A stretch of DNA of 64,000 bases from Hymenolepis diminuta (lineage: Eukaryota; Platyhelminthes; Cestoda; Cyclophyllidea; Hymenolepididae). Shown here in pieces: positions 1-14,000 of the stretch. Position numbers and translations under genes: made by a program. Location: NCBI GenBank assembly GCA_900708905.1, contig CAADRB010000031.1, positions 3,097,220 to 3,161,219 on the forward strand. Reading direction: 5' to 3'. Each line of letters starts with the position of its first letter. Positions within the stretch are counted from its first letter, which is position 1. The notes under the pieces are model-generated. The model had not been told where the DNA came from and ran no database searches. It saw only the letters and a list, made by a program, of their open reading frames with translations.

Positions 1-984
1 GTTTCGAAGAGGTTGCAAGGAGATGTAATCGTAAGAGGATATTTACGTGAACGCATTTTCAGAATTGCATAAAAGCTACGACAAAATGTGTACTACTTCA
101 AACTGGTTGTTGAGCTTAAAAATTCATTTCCACGTATAAGTTACATGCTTTGCAATTAATTACCTTTATTTTGCAAATTGAACTTCTTTAAGATCCGGAT
201 CTTCGGTCCAAAAACTGGATTATACTCTCCCCCCTCTTTAGTGAGTCATCTACGCGACATAAATTTGAAAACTATGTACTCCAGATTCTATTGGACTACC
301 CTCTATATTAAGGCGAAAAGTATTGACTGAATCACACTTGATTGCGATTTTCACCTTCTAAACTGATTTAATGGAGGCCATTTTTGTGGCACCACTAATC
401 TAAGCTCACATGTCAAACGAACTGCCGCTTATTTTGGCATAAGCATCCCGTTACTTGGACTTGTTAAATAACTTAACTTCACTGAGACAGCTGTCATTTT
501 GTCTTGAAGCGAACTGACAGTAACTGAGAAAAAAGATACTAATGTAATAGAATTATTGCTATAGGTTGCGAAGCCAGTATAAGGATCTTTAAACTAGCCG
601 GTCTGAGCAGAGTGTAAGTTTGTAACTTATTGAACTCTTAATTCCAAATTTATTTCTCTCAAAAATCTAAATCTTTTTTCTTCGTCTATTTCAAACAAAA
701 AAATATGTGTTCTACTTGAAAAATTTTTAGATATCTATCTAAATGACTTAACTTGATTGCATAATACCACTATTAATAGGCGTTCATATCAGCACCATTA
801 CGTTTGAATTAGCTATTAACCTTCGAAAACAGATATGCATTAGAAAATATAACACAAATTCAGGCGAAATTTATTCTCTAAGCCAGCACATAAAAATATG
901 CCTCCGAAGGATTGACAGAACGGTCAAATCTCCGGGGTGGCAAGTTTCACTTATGATAAATTTCACAAGTAGGAAGCCGTGTAT

Positions 985-1191
985 TTGTTATAACCTTATT
1001 AGTCTCCATAATAGCAACAAAGCCCTTGAATTTAATAACAGCGCGGGATTAAGTAAATTTTAGTAATTACTCAAAATTCTATTGAACGGTGATCATGGAT
1101 TTAAGCATATTTTAATAAATGTACAAATATTACTTATATTTAATAATAAAATTGTTAATTTTATTTTTTTGAATTAAAGTATTCATTTTAT
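985..1191 (+). repeat. Diverged direct repeat, copy 1
   Basis: This pairs in the same orientation with 1878-2080. Matching landmarks in the same order are ATAACCTTATT, CAATAATAAC-like and GGTATTAAG-like words, TACTCAAAATTCT, and AAAGTATTCATTTTAT at the right edge. Similarity ends sharply beyond 1191. It codes for nothing recognisable. Confidence 0.75.
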
Positions 1192-1877
1192 GAAACTTCT
1201 TCCTTTGAAAATTGCTTATCCATAAGTTCGAATGTTGACTTCAATTTTAATCTTTTCCAAGGTCTTTTGGAGCGTCTAGGGTAATTGTCTAACAGAATGT
1301 TGCGTTGGGTTTACGGGGTTTTGGGATTTCACGACGAAAAGAAGTAACATGCGTCTAGAGGAATGTCTGTTTAATCCATTTTCAATTTCTTAGTTAATGC
1401 CGCGTACCGGGAACGGAGATTTTTGCGATTGTGCACCCAGATCTAGTTACTAACATGAGGCGTCTTCCGATATGAAAAGTATGGACAGTTGAGACTCTCT
1501 TCCAATGTATCCTTCTCTTGTGACACGAAATTTTTTTCCACTTTGTCAATAATCTATCTGGACGAACTGTTGAATTAAGAGAGAAAATGGGAGACCATAA
1601 CCAAATTTCTCAGATCGAGGTGCACTTGAAAGCATCATAGAAGGGAAAGTTACAACCCAAGACTAAGTAGAATTTTTAGAAAAATTTAGAAATATTGTGG
1701 TAATAGATGTGTTTGGAGCGTCATGAAACATTTGCGCCTCAAAGTTTACCGAGAGATTTTACGGAAAAGTTCTCAAGCAATTTATAAGGAATTTAAAAAA
1801 TTAAATATTTCTTTGGATACGAAGACTTTTTGAATTCATCACTGCAGAAATCGTCAGAGATAGTAATGATATGAACT

Positions 1878-2080
1878 TGTTACTATGATAACCTTATTTG
1901 CCTCTCAAAATATTCACAATTCCCCTAAACTCAATAATAACACGGTATTAAGCAATTTCAGCTATTTACTCAAAATTCTGCCATGATTTTTATCTTATTT
2001 TAACAAATACACAATACTTGTAGGTAAATAATAAGAAAATTATTAATTTTAATCACTCTTGATAAAAGTATTCATTTTAT
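1878..2080 (+). repeat. Diverged direct repeat, copy 2
   Basis: Partner of 985-1191, offset about 890 bp. The 686 bp between the copies is unrelated to either flank, so this is not a simple tandem array. Old LTR-like ends or two insertions of one short element are the likely origins. Confidence 0.75.
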
Positions 2081-3483
2081 CCAACAGATTGGATAGGTAT
2101 TTAGGAAAATCTTATAGGTAGGGCAAGACACACTTTAAAGAGTAAGAAAGATGTAAATTAGGAATAAGAATAATTAAAGAGTATACGAGTGAGGGAAGCA
2201 ACCATCTTGACTCAACATCTACTTCCATCTAAAGAGGTATGGGAATATAGTTGGATATATCTTATGTCCGGGCTTCTCGTTGGTCCTCTACCCTCATGCC
2301 AATAAGCTTGCAGGCAGGTGTTTCCTTATTTATCTAGCAAGAATACTGATTTATTCTTCGCTATATTAGTCAATAGCAACATTTTCGATGTTTCACACAC
2401 CACTGATCTAGGAGTGTTCAATTTTTATGTTTTTATCTTCCATACGCATTTTCGAACACTTTAAATTTGCTACACTAGCATATTTCAGTGCGTAGATTTC
2501 AGTCCAGTTAATAATTCCTGGAGTAAACTTTTAATCCATTTAGTGAAATAGTACACTGAAGTGAGGAAAACTAACTCGTTCGGAGCCACAAAATGGATGA
2601 ATGTCTATTTACTATTTACTTGATAAGATTTGACGGACTATCGTATCAGCTTGATTTTTTGCCGATATAGATTATTTTTCAAGTGACGAGAGGTATGAAA
2701 CTCCCAAAAAAAGACCCCATAATTATGATTAAAGCTGTTGAGTATATGGAGTTTGACATATTAGTATATGCACATCCTGGATATTGCCTCTATGCGGAGT
2801 TAGTAGCATTTTTCTTGATAAGACAAATGGGAAAGGGAGAATAAGGATTTATACTGTAATCAATAGTTTGAATTTTCTATTGAACACTTTACTACTTTAC
2901 CAAGAAACAGCGTTTTTGTGTTGAGGTGCTGCTTTCTGCATTAGTTTGCTCTATTACAGAAGTAATATATTCGGAAAAAATCATGATTCATTAAACAAAT
3001 ATCTACGACCATAAAAAGTGCACTTTGAATTGTTTAAGTGTTTCATAACTTTCTGATTTATAGAGATTGCTCCTATTACAAATAAACTCAACATCATTTA
3101 TATTTACATAAAAACCATCGTAGATTGACGCAAAAGCGAAACGGTTTAGTGCTATTATTCGGAAGTAAATAGCTCATTCTGGCTTGTGATATTTTTTCAG
3201 GTAAATGTACTGATTAATTTTTAAGTATTTTAGCATCGACTGCCAACTTTCGAATTTCGAAAAAGTATTAATATTATTAATCTATCAGTGAAATAAATAC
3301 ATTAATTCACAATTTTTAACGTTATTATCTTTTTCATGTAATTATTAAGTCCCCATGTTAAAAATAATTGGTTAATTTTTGTATTTTATTTACGCTTTGG
3401 GTATAAAGATGGATAGCTTTAAATAGCACAGTTGCCAAGTGGGGCGAAAAGCAAATACAAAGATGTCTCTCTTAAAAGTGGGG

Positions 3484-3491
3484 NNNNNNNN
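3484..3491. other. Assembly gap (8 N) inside a G run
   Basis: Eight undetermined bases are flanked by GGGG on the left and eight Gs on the right. It is the only ambiguous stretch in the window. The true length of the homopolymer is unknown. Confidence 0.97.
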
Positions 3492-6400
3492 GGGGGGGGT
3501 ATTTTTAGAGCTTGAGTTGCAAAATTTGAAGCTTTTATTATTTTAAGTTTAAATATGTCTGGTTCACTTACCTTTTTGGTTTATCTCGCTAAATAATGAA
3601 ATGCTGTCCAGTTATGCTTCTTGTATTTGTGCAGACATGTGTTACTACTCTCAATTGTTATAAATTTCGTTTACTCAGAGTGAAAATTTTTCTTCTTTCC
3701 TTCTTTAATTGACTCCTCATATACTTTACTACTCTTCACACCATCCCAGTTTCAATAAAAATATTATATTTTGATAAATGAGCGATAAATTTACACACTT
3801 GGCTAGACTAATAAACCAGATAATCATGAAGATAAAAATAATCAGGGAAGCTTATATTTTAATTATCTTCAATTAAAACTTTACGATTAATTTATCGGTT
3901 ATGGCAAGTCGGAAAAGGGAAAGTAGTAACGTCGTTTTTTTATCAAAATTCCTCATACGTTTAAAAAGTACTTTTCCAATTATTTGCAGATATATGTTTC
4001 GGGCAAATTCCCAATGTCATTGATATTCGTATACACCAGATACTAATTTCTATATTAAGTCTAGCGACCCCCATGAGTATGCGTAAACGAATTTGCATGG
4101 GTATTTTTTTGACAAACTCATGCAATATGTATATTCACAGGAAGGATGGGCAAAAGATGGATGAAATAAGAGGTGCACGCCTGTAATTGCGTAGATTTCT
4201 GTCACAAGTGTCTTCTTCATAGAACCATCTAGTAAAACAGCGATTATATTGACAAATTTGTTTTAATTTCAAACGATTTTATAGTGGGTATAAAATAAAT
4301 AGGCACAACCGAAGGAATCCATCTTGAGTGAACTCCAATAAGCTTTTTATTCGTCTAATCATCTTCGCTGTGCTTTTACAATTATTTTGTCTGTGAGAAA
4401 ATATAAATGAATCAGGATTGCAAGAACAACCATTTGTTTTAAATAGACTTGCCTTACGGCTATGAAGACTGTGGAAATTAACTCACCAAGGTTTCAGGGA
4501 ATTGTATTTATAGTTTGAATGTTGAAACTTTTTCATTTTTATTGGAGAATTAAATCATTCGCAATAAGGAAAATCTATTGCATGTACATTATATATAAAG
4601 CGAGGCTCTTAGTGCTCTGAAATGAAAATTTACTTATTTTCTACTGTCGCACACCCTATTCATGCCTTGCAAGAAGTATTTGATCCACGCAATTTTTAAG
4701 TGCTTTAAATAAACGATAACTTGAAAATACTCTTTTTCCTTGTCGATGTAAATTGAGGTAACAATAGCATTTAAAACATTTACAGAATTTATAAGTTTCA
4801 TTACGATTAAAATCCTGCAAATATTGTTCTCATAATGCTTTTTAAAATTTGTATCATCCAGCTTGATATGCATTTATATCTATATATGCATGACATCTCA
4901 AAAACTAATGAATCCTGTTAAAATGCGCATATATTTCATATTCACATCAAACTGATTAACTAACAGTATTTACAACTACTCAAACGCCATTTGCCTAAAC
5001 ATCTCCTTATCAGGTATAAGCAACTAAATCAGGATTTGGTACTACGATCATTGCTTGGCAATTTTGTGTTAATGGATATGTGCTTTCTTATAATTATTCT
5101 AGATGAAAGTTTATTCTACTAATCCAAAGAAGAATATTCCAAAATTGAGCTTCAGACTTATACATCACATGAAAAATGTAGAAAATGGTATCAAAATGTA
5201 CGAAGGGTAGTTACAAGGTCTCCCTCTATCTCTATCTTCAATAAATGAAATGCGAATGCTGTGCATCTTAGTTCAAGCGTGTATTCTTTAAACGATCTTT
5301 AAATGATTAAACTTCATAATGTATTTAATGTTAAAAGTATTTGAAACGATGACTGTGTTACGATGCATCGTGTTAACATATGCAATCATCGGTTTAACCG
5401 TTGCCTTGAAGGCGAGACAGATACGCTCAATAGCACATCTATAAAATAAAAGTAAAAATGTCAGAAATTTAGCAATAGTTGATCAAATATAGATAAGGGA
5501 TCTTCGGTTTGAACATATAAGAACGTCAAATACTAGAAAAAAGGAAAGAAGAGATTTGCCCACTAATTGTGCAAATTCATCATAAATTATGATTATATCA
5601 AATCAAATTGAATTGCAAAATTTAGGAAAAAATCAGTTGCATTAGCTTTGTTTGTCCACCATGTGATCTGATAAGTTTATCAGCACTTTTTCCATATCTG
5701 CAATTTAGAAGTGGTCATGTTGGTCAAATGTTCATAGCCGACAATTAAGTACAACAGACCCAGTTCATTGTCCTAGGATAAAAATAGAGATTTAATTGTT
5801 TTGTCATTACAGAACCGTACATGTTTACGAAAAACGCAATTGTCTGTACAATACAGTTTAAACATCTTAAGATTTGCTTAACTATACATATTAGGACTTA
5901 TTTTGCAATTAACACCGAATATCAGTTAAGTTTTGTTTGTTCGTTTGAATGGATAAAGTAATAAAATATTTTATATTTTAGAAAGCTTTACATGCGTATT
6001 TGATTACCTGCTGGCTAAACTTAGTTTGAATTGAAAAAAGAGCCCTATTGTAATTTGAAACTGAAAATTTAAATTAGATTAATTAAAACATCGCAGATTT
6101 ATAAATCTTTAATATACTCTTTAAAAAGTGCTCCTTATTGCAATAGAAGAATTCCAAATGCATTATCCTATTAATATTGACTGAAATACATTTTAGAACT
6201 GTCCCTTTATCGATAAAATAGAAGAAAACTGGTGATGAAAGCACCGAAAAATAGCCACATGATGAATTTCCATAGTCGGTTTGCACTGGTACATCACTCA
6301 CACGTTCCGTGTTTGGCTCAAGCTTGTGCAAGGCCATGTGCACCTATCAAATTTGCATTAATTCGAGAAGCATGCAAATGAAGAAATTTTGATGTCATGT

Positions 6401-8860
6401 TCACATATGAGCCAGTGGGTCCTTCAGGGCCAATTAACGCAAATGTAATAGATCATTTGAATTTCTATGAAATAGTTCTATTATTTAAACATCTCATTTC
6501 ATTTAATAATCATATCTGGAGGAAGGTTTGAATATAAAATATTATGCCTGTCTAGGCGTGAGTACCTAGTCAATATTATTTGTATTAAACTTGAAAACGC
6601 TCAATGCGGAATATATTTTTAATATGAATGCACTCCGTTAATAGAGTTTTAGTACATTCAAACGACTGTTTTTATCCATTAATTTGGATTAATAAAAGCA
6701 CCTTTACTGCATCAGTGAAGGTTTAACTCTTCTAAAAAGTAACGGTGTTTAAACGTTTGGGAAAGGTTTTGTGTATTTCTATTTTTTCATAAGAAGAAAA
6801 TGTACTGAATATCCTCCCGTTTCCTCAAAAGCGTCGCAATTTTATATTTAATTTTTTCCTTTTGCGTACTTAAATGAGCTAAAAATAATGTTTTACCAAT
6901 TATTTAAAAGAATCTAACTAAACAATTTCTTCGATTTTAACTCGAATCAAACAATAGAGGTGTACTATGTAAAAATTCGATTTATAATTTGCATTTTTAC
7001 AAGGTCAAGCTAGAGATTCATGAATAAAACAATATCAGAAACAATGGTTTTATGCATTACTTTTCAGTTCACACTTTTTAGTTATATCCATGGAGTAATG
7101 TATACATCATCCCATAAAGGCTGTTCAATATATATCTGACCAATCACTTTTATTCTCTGCAATATTCCCATGTAAACAACACGTTTATATTAATTTTATA
7201 TTGCTATATTCTTTATTATTTTTCCATTGGCAACATATAAGTATTCCTTATTATCGTCTTCAGAAACTGTTCATATTTGATAGCTCACAAACTCAATTAA
7301 AAGATTTAAAATTTTAAATCTTAAAAAAAGCATATTAAATGAGAACAAATAAAGCAGTTCTCAAGTAAAATTTTTATTTCGAGATCACCTAGCGAGTATG
7401 AAACACAAATTTCATAAAAATTTACCAGCAATGATGCCGTGTAGGTCATTTTCCTAATAATATTTAAACAGTTCAGTAAATTTTGTTTATGTGTCAAAAA
7501 TTCACGCAAATAATATGTAATACGACTGGATCATACACAATAATCTAATCTAATTTAAGGGTAGCTAAAAAGCTACCATTTGCTAACTTTTTATTTCATT
7601 ATCAATAGCATTAAAAATCGCAAAAACATCACAACGAATTAAAATATAATTTTTTAAGGGTTCAGTTTTGTATCATTTTACGATGGTTTTAATATCTTAT
7701 GTTGTTCTCTAGCACAGAGTGAAAGAAACGTTCTCTATCACTTACCATTAACTTTGCAATATAGATGTATGGCAATAGTGAATGACTATAAGCAAAAATT
7801 TATTCTTAATCTATCTACGGGTTATCGAATTCGTACTCATCGTACATTAATTAATTGCAATGTAAACTTGTTTAGCACATCCTTGACATGAACAGGAGTA
7901 AAACCGGTCATACATACCGCACAAAGAGCGTATTTTGGTTTAGAAGCCGCAAGATTAGTATACATATTGCACCAGAAGTGATTTGTCTGGACAGCAACCA
8001 TGGTTAAAAGTGACAATAGCTGGGCTTTCCACCAAAATAAACATATGATATAATCTTTAAAATTGCAGCTAAGGACACTTATGGTCATGAATTTTGATAG
8101 GTATTTGATACCAACTGTATGAGTAAGAAGCAACGGTCACCAGAATGTAGAATGAAAGAAGGTAAGCAATAAAGACAATGAAGAAGAGGAGAGAGAGGAA
8201 GAAAGCCGCAAGTTTGCACCATATATCTATTTTTGGTTTGTGAGATAAAACGTTCAAAATATGTGATTCACTGTGGAGCAGATGCATGTAAAAATTGAAG
8301 ATCAGATTTCTGCAGCTGCAACTTGCCACATGAGGGAAACGTGATGGGGAAGCGCATTCAGACGTAGAAATTATTTTGCTTAAAAATAAGTTTTAATTGA
8401 CCTGCGATTCAAAGAAAAGTTTCAAGGATATTGAACCAAAAAATAAATTTATTTGCTTCTTATTTAAGAAATCCTGCTTTCTAATAAATGTCATTGTCAC
8501 TAAGTCACTGCTTTCCTTTACCATGTTGCCATATGATGCAGTGACCTATTTTTTACCTATTCAACGCTACGCGAAAAGAAAAGAAATATTTTTAAAAGAA
8601 CGCAAATGCGATTTTGATTTAGCATATCAGAAATTTGTTTGATCTAAAGGGAAATTTAAGGACTATTTGGACGCATATCAAAATTATAATAAACATGGAT
8701 ACTTTAATTCAAGTTTAGCAGGACTATGCACCTAGCGTGATAATGTACTCTCCGAAATAACCTCCAAACTTCGATGCTCACTTAATATCTTTTTGGTGCA
8801 AGGACTAGTTCAAATTTTAAATAAACTGTTCTGACATATTTCAAAAGAGGTTTTCTCTAA

Positions 8861-8998
8861 CTTGAACTATCTCAGTTCGAAGTTAATATACCAAGATACA
8901 GGGGACAAATTGGGCACGCCGATGATCTGACCATGAAGACCTCAAGTAATAAGTATTCTAGTGCAGACTCTAGCAAATTACAATATGCATACGACTAA
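8861..8998 (+). pseudogene. Possible reverse-transcriptase fragment (ADD motif)
   Basis: This is a 45-codon frame containing GQIGHADDLTMKTSS, then ADSSKLQYAYD. The order ADDL...S...LQ..xD resembles the catalytic YADD/FADD region of CR1/RTE-type non-LTR reverse transcriptases, with His in place of the usual Tyr or Phe before ADD. The flanks are closed in all frames and do not show the expected upstream motif. A frame this short can arise by chance in 64 kb. Confidence 0.22.
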
Positions 8999-10970
8999 TA
9001 AGAAATCTGCTTTAAAGTGTACGATTTAGAAGGTTATTTTCCTAGTTTTAACAGGTTAGCAAGTGGATGCTGATAAAATAACGATTATAACCATAACTTA
9101 CAAGATCTAAACAACTGAACACAAATTGTTTGGGTTCTGACTCATTCTTAACAAGTTCTAAGTAGCTCTTTAAGTAAAGAAAGAAGAGCCAAGAAATAAA
9201 GGCGTTATTTCTCTATCCCAGATTTAGCAATAGTGCAAAAAATTTTCAACAGCCTTCACATCAAACTAAAACCCAAAATAGCTATTTTGTGCAAAATGCT
9301 TGCCCACTGAATATATTGCTGAATTATGGTTGCCAAGAAGAGACAAAAAATAGTTTACTTCGGGTTGCCCTAAAATTCTCTCAACTACCCTAAAATTATT
9401 ATTTCACTAAATCCTCAGGTGTCAGTAAGAAGTAGGAAAAAGATTCCCCAATGTAATGGCTAAAGAGATGCTAACCGCGAATCTCAAAATAAGAAAATAG
9501 GATCATCACAAAACTACGGTTTTGCTTAGAATCTCCATCTTTACCTGTGTTAAACTCACATCAAAGGAAATTTTGTATGAGTAGATAAAAATAGCTCTCA
9601 TCTCTAACGCAGAAATTGTGTTTAAATCACCAACAATTCAACCAACAAAGATTCAATATTCAAATTTGGGATGATTTAACTTATAAAAAAATCAATCAGT
9701 TGTTGTGCGATAAAATATCCAATTATTTCGTTATATTAAGGGTTGTCTTATTCGATAATCAATTGATTTTAAGGAGATACATATCGTAGACAGACAAAAT
9801 TATCAAATTTCCTGAAACGGTGCGGAATAATAAAACATATTCTTGATTGGGAACGCGTAAAATTTCCGAACGCCCGCAGTATTAATCGCTCTGCATCATG
9901 TGAAACCTAAAGCTATGCGTTTCATTGCCCAATTTGTGCAATTTGCACTGATATACTATTAAAAAGGGTCTATGTGGAATATTTGAATTTTGGTGAAACA
10001 AAATTTCCTGATACGTGCATTTGTCTTAATGTTTCTAAATGGATACTAAGTGATTAAATGAATTGAAGTAACAACATTTAGCTTCAATTAACTCAATTTA
10101 AAATTCTGTACTATTTATGACAGGCAAAAGTTAATTTCATTTTAATTCAATTTTCTTCTTTCATCTACAATGTTAATATCCGGTTTAAACAAAAATGTAA
10201 CCAAATTTGAATGACGATAAAATTTACTGCTCTTTGAACGGAACGCGCTTTATAAGAAATACACCAGTATTTAATTGAGTTCCAAATTCCATCACATTTA
10301 TGCTGGTATTGTTTGTTTATATTGAAACAAATGTGATATTAAATTTAGTTGATCATTTATTGATATTGTATTTAATTTAATATTATTCAGATAAAATATG
10401 ACTTTATCAAATTTTTGCAAATTTTTGTCCGAAAATTATATGAAGTCTAAATCTGACGCATTGACTGAACATGCAAGTCAGATCTGTACATAACAGAGCT
10501 TGGATGAAGATTTACTTTCACACAGATAAATGAATCGAGGCATGTTCAGTTGTTTTGTCGGTGAATATAAGTGAACTTATGACGAAAGGGTACAGAATCA
10601 TTGAGGATCATTTCAAAAGTTATATTTGGAAGGTGAATCTTGTATAAATCTATCATGTTACGGATTTGTTAAAAAAATTTCACCAGAATATTCAAGTCAA
10701 CGGCCCTGAAAATCTAGTGGAGTGAAGACCCCACCTAATGTTTATTCCTGATCATCTACAATCTCTCGAATTCAGACTAGATTCCGTAAATGAAGGTGAA
10801 GGCTATTTCATTTCTGAAAGCCAACAGCTTCTATAGTAAGTACTCAATTAGCTTAAAACCTCTGGGAATGATACACTTAAAACCAAGGGTTACATTACTC
10901 TAAGTGAAACAATAAAGAAAATTTACCTTTTACTAACGTGGCTTTCTTCACGCCTTATTAAGTGCTATAT

Positions 10971-11084
10971 TCAAAGCGGTGCATTAACAGCCCAAACTGA
11001 ATCGTTGATGTGATTTGTAAACAGACTGCCACAAACATCGCGTTTGTGAAATACCGCTATTTGGAAAGTACGTGTCTGATGTGG
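10971..11084 (-). pseudogene. Possible reverse-transcriptase fragment (xxIND motif)
   Basis: A 37-codon minus-strand frame contains DVCGSLFTNHINDSVWAVNA followed by PL. It recalls the reverse-transcriptase segment G-S-V-L-G-P-L-L-F-x-x-x-I-N-D that precedes the catalytic ADD motif, with about one residue missing. No ADD motif follows in frame. Chance resemblance is quite possible. Confidence 0.2.
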
Positions 11085-14000
11085 TCAGACAAGTGAAAAT
11101 TATTTAAACAGAAGGTAGATTTGAACATTTCTATTATTTATTTTCTGATGTCAACTAATGGAATTTAGAAAACACTTAAATGTGAAACTTCAAAAGATTT
11201 TTTATAAATAAGTTGATTGTTTAGTAAATTGGAAACTTAAAAATAATATGAATTTATGAAAATTTCCTAACTATATTACTATAAATAAATTGAATTTCAC
11301 ATAATGCATCAATGCGCACGTCTAAGAAAGGCGGTTGGAAGTGCAGTTATTAAAACGTAATATGGAGAGAGTAATTAATAGCATAAGTGTAGAATATAGT
11401 GGAAGAAGGTGATATTTCGCCGTTTATCAGAATAGTAACATTCATCTGGTAACAGCAAACCTCAAATTTTTCGCCTCAGTTCCATTGAGATAGAAGTTCA
11501 AACTATTATGGAACGGAATTGGTGATTTTGGCAGATATAGCCATGACGACCCAATCAAACTAAATTCTGCACTAGAATACTGAATTATTTTTCTTCTAAA
11601 TGAATTCGTATAAACTTTCTTTTTAGTTCACCATATACTTTGATGATTCAACAGGGCTTTAATGTAAGAGAACTGGAAAGAACCTACAGTGGGACTCGGA
11701 AACAAATATTTTTCTTTGAGGCTAAACTATTCATTATGCATTTGACAGCACTCTGTCCATTTTAAAATCCAAATGCTAATTATGCACTTGTCCTTATAAT
11801 AAAACCTATTATAACTTCCTAACAAATGGATTGTCATATAATTTTATTTTCACGATTTCAACTTTCTAGGGAGGAGTTTGTCCAAGTTTAATTTCATATA
11901 ATAAACGTTTTTGAATGGCCAATTATATGAGGATTTAATACATTGTAAAACCTACTCTATTTGAAGTGTCTTGAAGATAATTTGGTTTATCTCCCTTTGA
12001 TTCTTATTTTTAGCTAAATTCTGAGCAAAGAACAAAATCATTAAGATTTAACAGCAAAAAATAACGATTGTAATGAGAGAAAAAGAGTATTTTGTTTATT
12101 TTAGAATCCTCTAACAGGAGTTTGTTTTGTCTGTGTATGGGCAATGAATGTATAAATTAATATAACTTCTAAACTCATTCCACATTATCCTGAGATAAAT
12201 ATAATTTCATAAATCATGACAATATATAACGTAGAAAAATCAAGAGCGATAGACTGATTAAGTTCGCTATCAGATTTAGGTGGCGAATGAAGTAAATAGA
12301 TCGGTTCCAAGTACTTTTTGAATATTTGTCCAGCTGAGTTTAAAGATTTTATACATATGGATGCTTAATCTAGTCACCGGGTACTTTCCTTCACTTCTAC
12401 TTCATGCAAATAAAACTAGCCATTTTTTTTCTTAAAATCTTGCACTTTGGATAAAAGAAATATTTCATAAATCATATGGATACTATGAAAACCGAATAAG
12501 TTACCGTTCATATGGATTTCTTAGCCAATATATAATTTTTTATTAAAGGTCGCAAACACCATGTTATCCAATATTTCAATGAGTTTGTCTATTATTCACA
12601 GACTCTTTCAATATCCTGGTGGCCCTTTCCAATTGGTCTAACTTATAAAAAATTCCAATCATTTCTCAAAAATAATCAATGAAAATGCCCCAAAATCTTT
12701 TACAGATTTGCTTATATTTATATTGCTTCATAATAACGACAGTTCTCTCAGTCTTCACCGACTGTCATATATTAAAAGTAATATGAATCAGCTTCATCAA
12801 ATCTAACACTCACGCTGTGGGAGAAAATTGACGATTTTAAAGTATATAAGTAAATAAGCGCTAATCTCTTATATCATGAGCTTGTAATTCTCACCAGTAT
12901 CTCTTAATTCTGTGCCCAAATATTCAGTAAATAGGTGACTGACTTTATTAACAAGAATTCTGTCGAAATAAATACATAAACATTTAAAAAATTCTTGCCT
13001 TAAGTGGATGTCCTCTGTTTATCTTAGAGAAAATTTAGAATAATACGTTTGATATTATGTTTTTAAGAATAAAAATATATTTCCTAATGTAAATCTTTTA
13101 GATGCAATGTAAAAAAGACCCCAAAATTTAACGTACCTGCAAGGTCGTATATGTTTTTACCTTAATTTTATTGGTAGTTTTGCATGCATTGAAAGACAGA
13201 AAACAGTAAATTTCTATAATAAATATTGTATAAATCATAAGTTTCTAATATCATTTCATTTAACTTTCAGTCTGTGCTATCCACTTTTCGGAGATTTTTC
13301 AGCTTTTGCGTTAGCTATTAAGAAATTTGCACTGAATACTACTTTATAATGTTATTGTTCCTATTTTTAAAATTTAACTATTGCCTAACGAATTAAAATA
13401 ACCTAAAATAAGCTTATTATTTATTATTTTAGCTCCGTCTTCAGCATTTAATAATAAATTTTATTTAAAACCAAGTAATATTTATCTGATATATTATATA
13501 TATATGAAAGGAATCGTATGATTCGTATAATTTTGCAGTCTTTGGTAGGTGCAATTTAAAGTAAAATTACACGTTATCTTTTTTAACTGTAAGCGATTGG
13601 TCAACGTCCGTGTTATCAAAAAACTTTGAAATAACATTGGTTTACATTTCAACTTAAAGGGGGTCTGATTTCATACGTAAGTGGCATGATAAAGTTTGAA
13701 CAGTGCTGTGTTTTAAAAACTCAAATTATGCACTTTTCACATATCCTCCACCTTTTATACACCATCTAAAGTTTGTATCGGCCATATTCGTCCAGTTATA
13801 ACACTTTCTATGAAAAATTAATACAGCAGCGGTTCAAACATTTATATTGAATAATTGTGGATAACACCTTCTCCGTACAGACTGTTTTCGATGACACTGC
13901 GTTAAATTATCTTTAATGTAACTGTTTAACTGAAAAGCAGAAAATATAGTAGAAAATTGAAGCGATTTCTTTCCTTCTGGAAATCAGATACGTACTGAAA

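Larger units (their letters stand above)
1..6206. other. Gene-free AT-rich stretch
   Basis: Apart from the repeat pair at 1-2 kb and the small gap, I see nothing here. A GC-richer patch at about 1261-1500 contains no convincing frame. The 79-codon minus-strand frame at 4634-4873 has random-looking composition. Confidence 0.6.

Noticed and set aside
7837..8329. Two overlapping minus-strand frames of 98 and 86 codons
   Set aside because: Hydrophobic and Cys-scattered with no recognisable domain; the overlap in different phases argues against coding.
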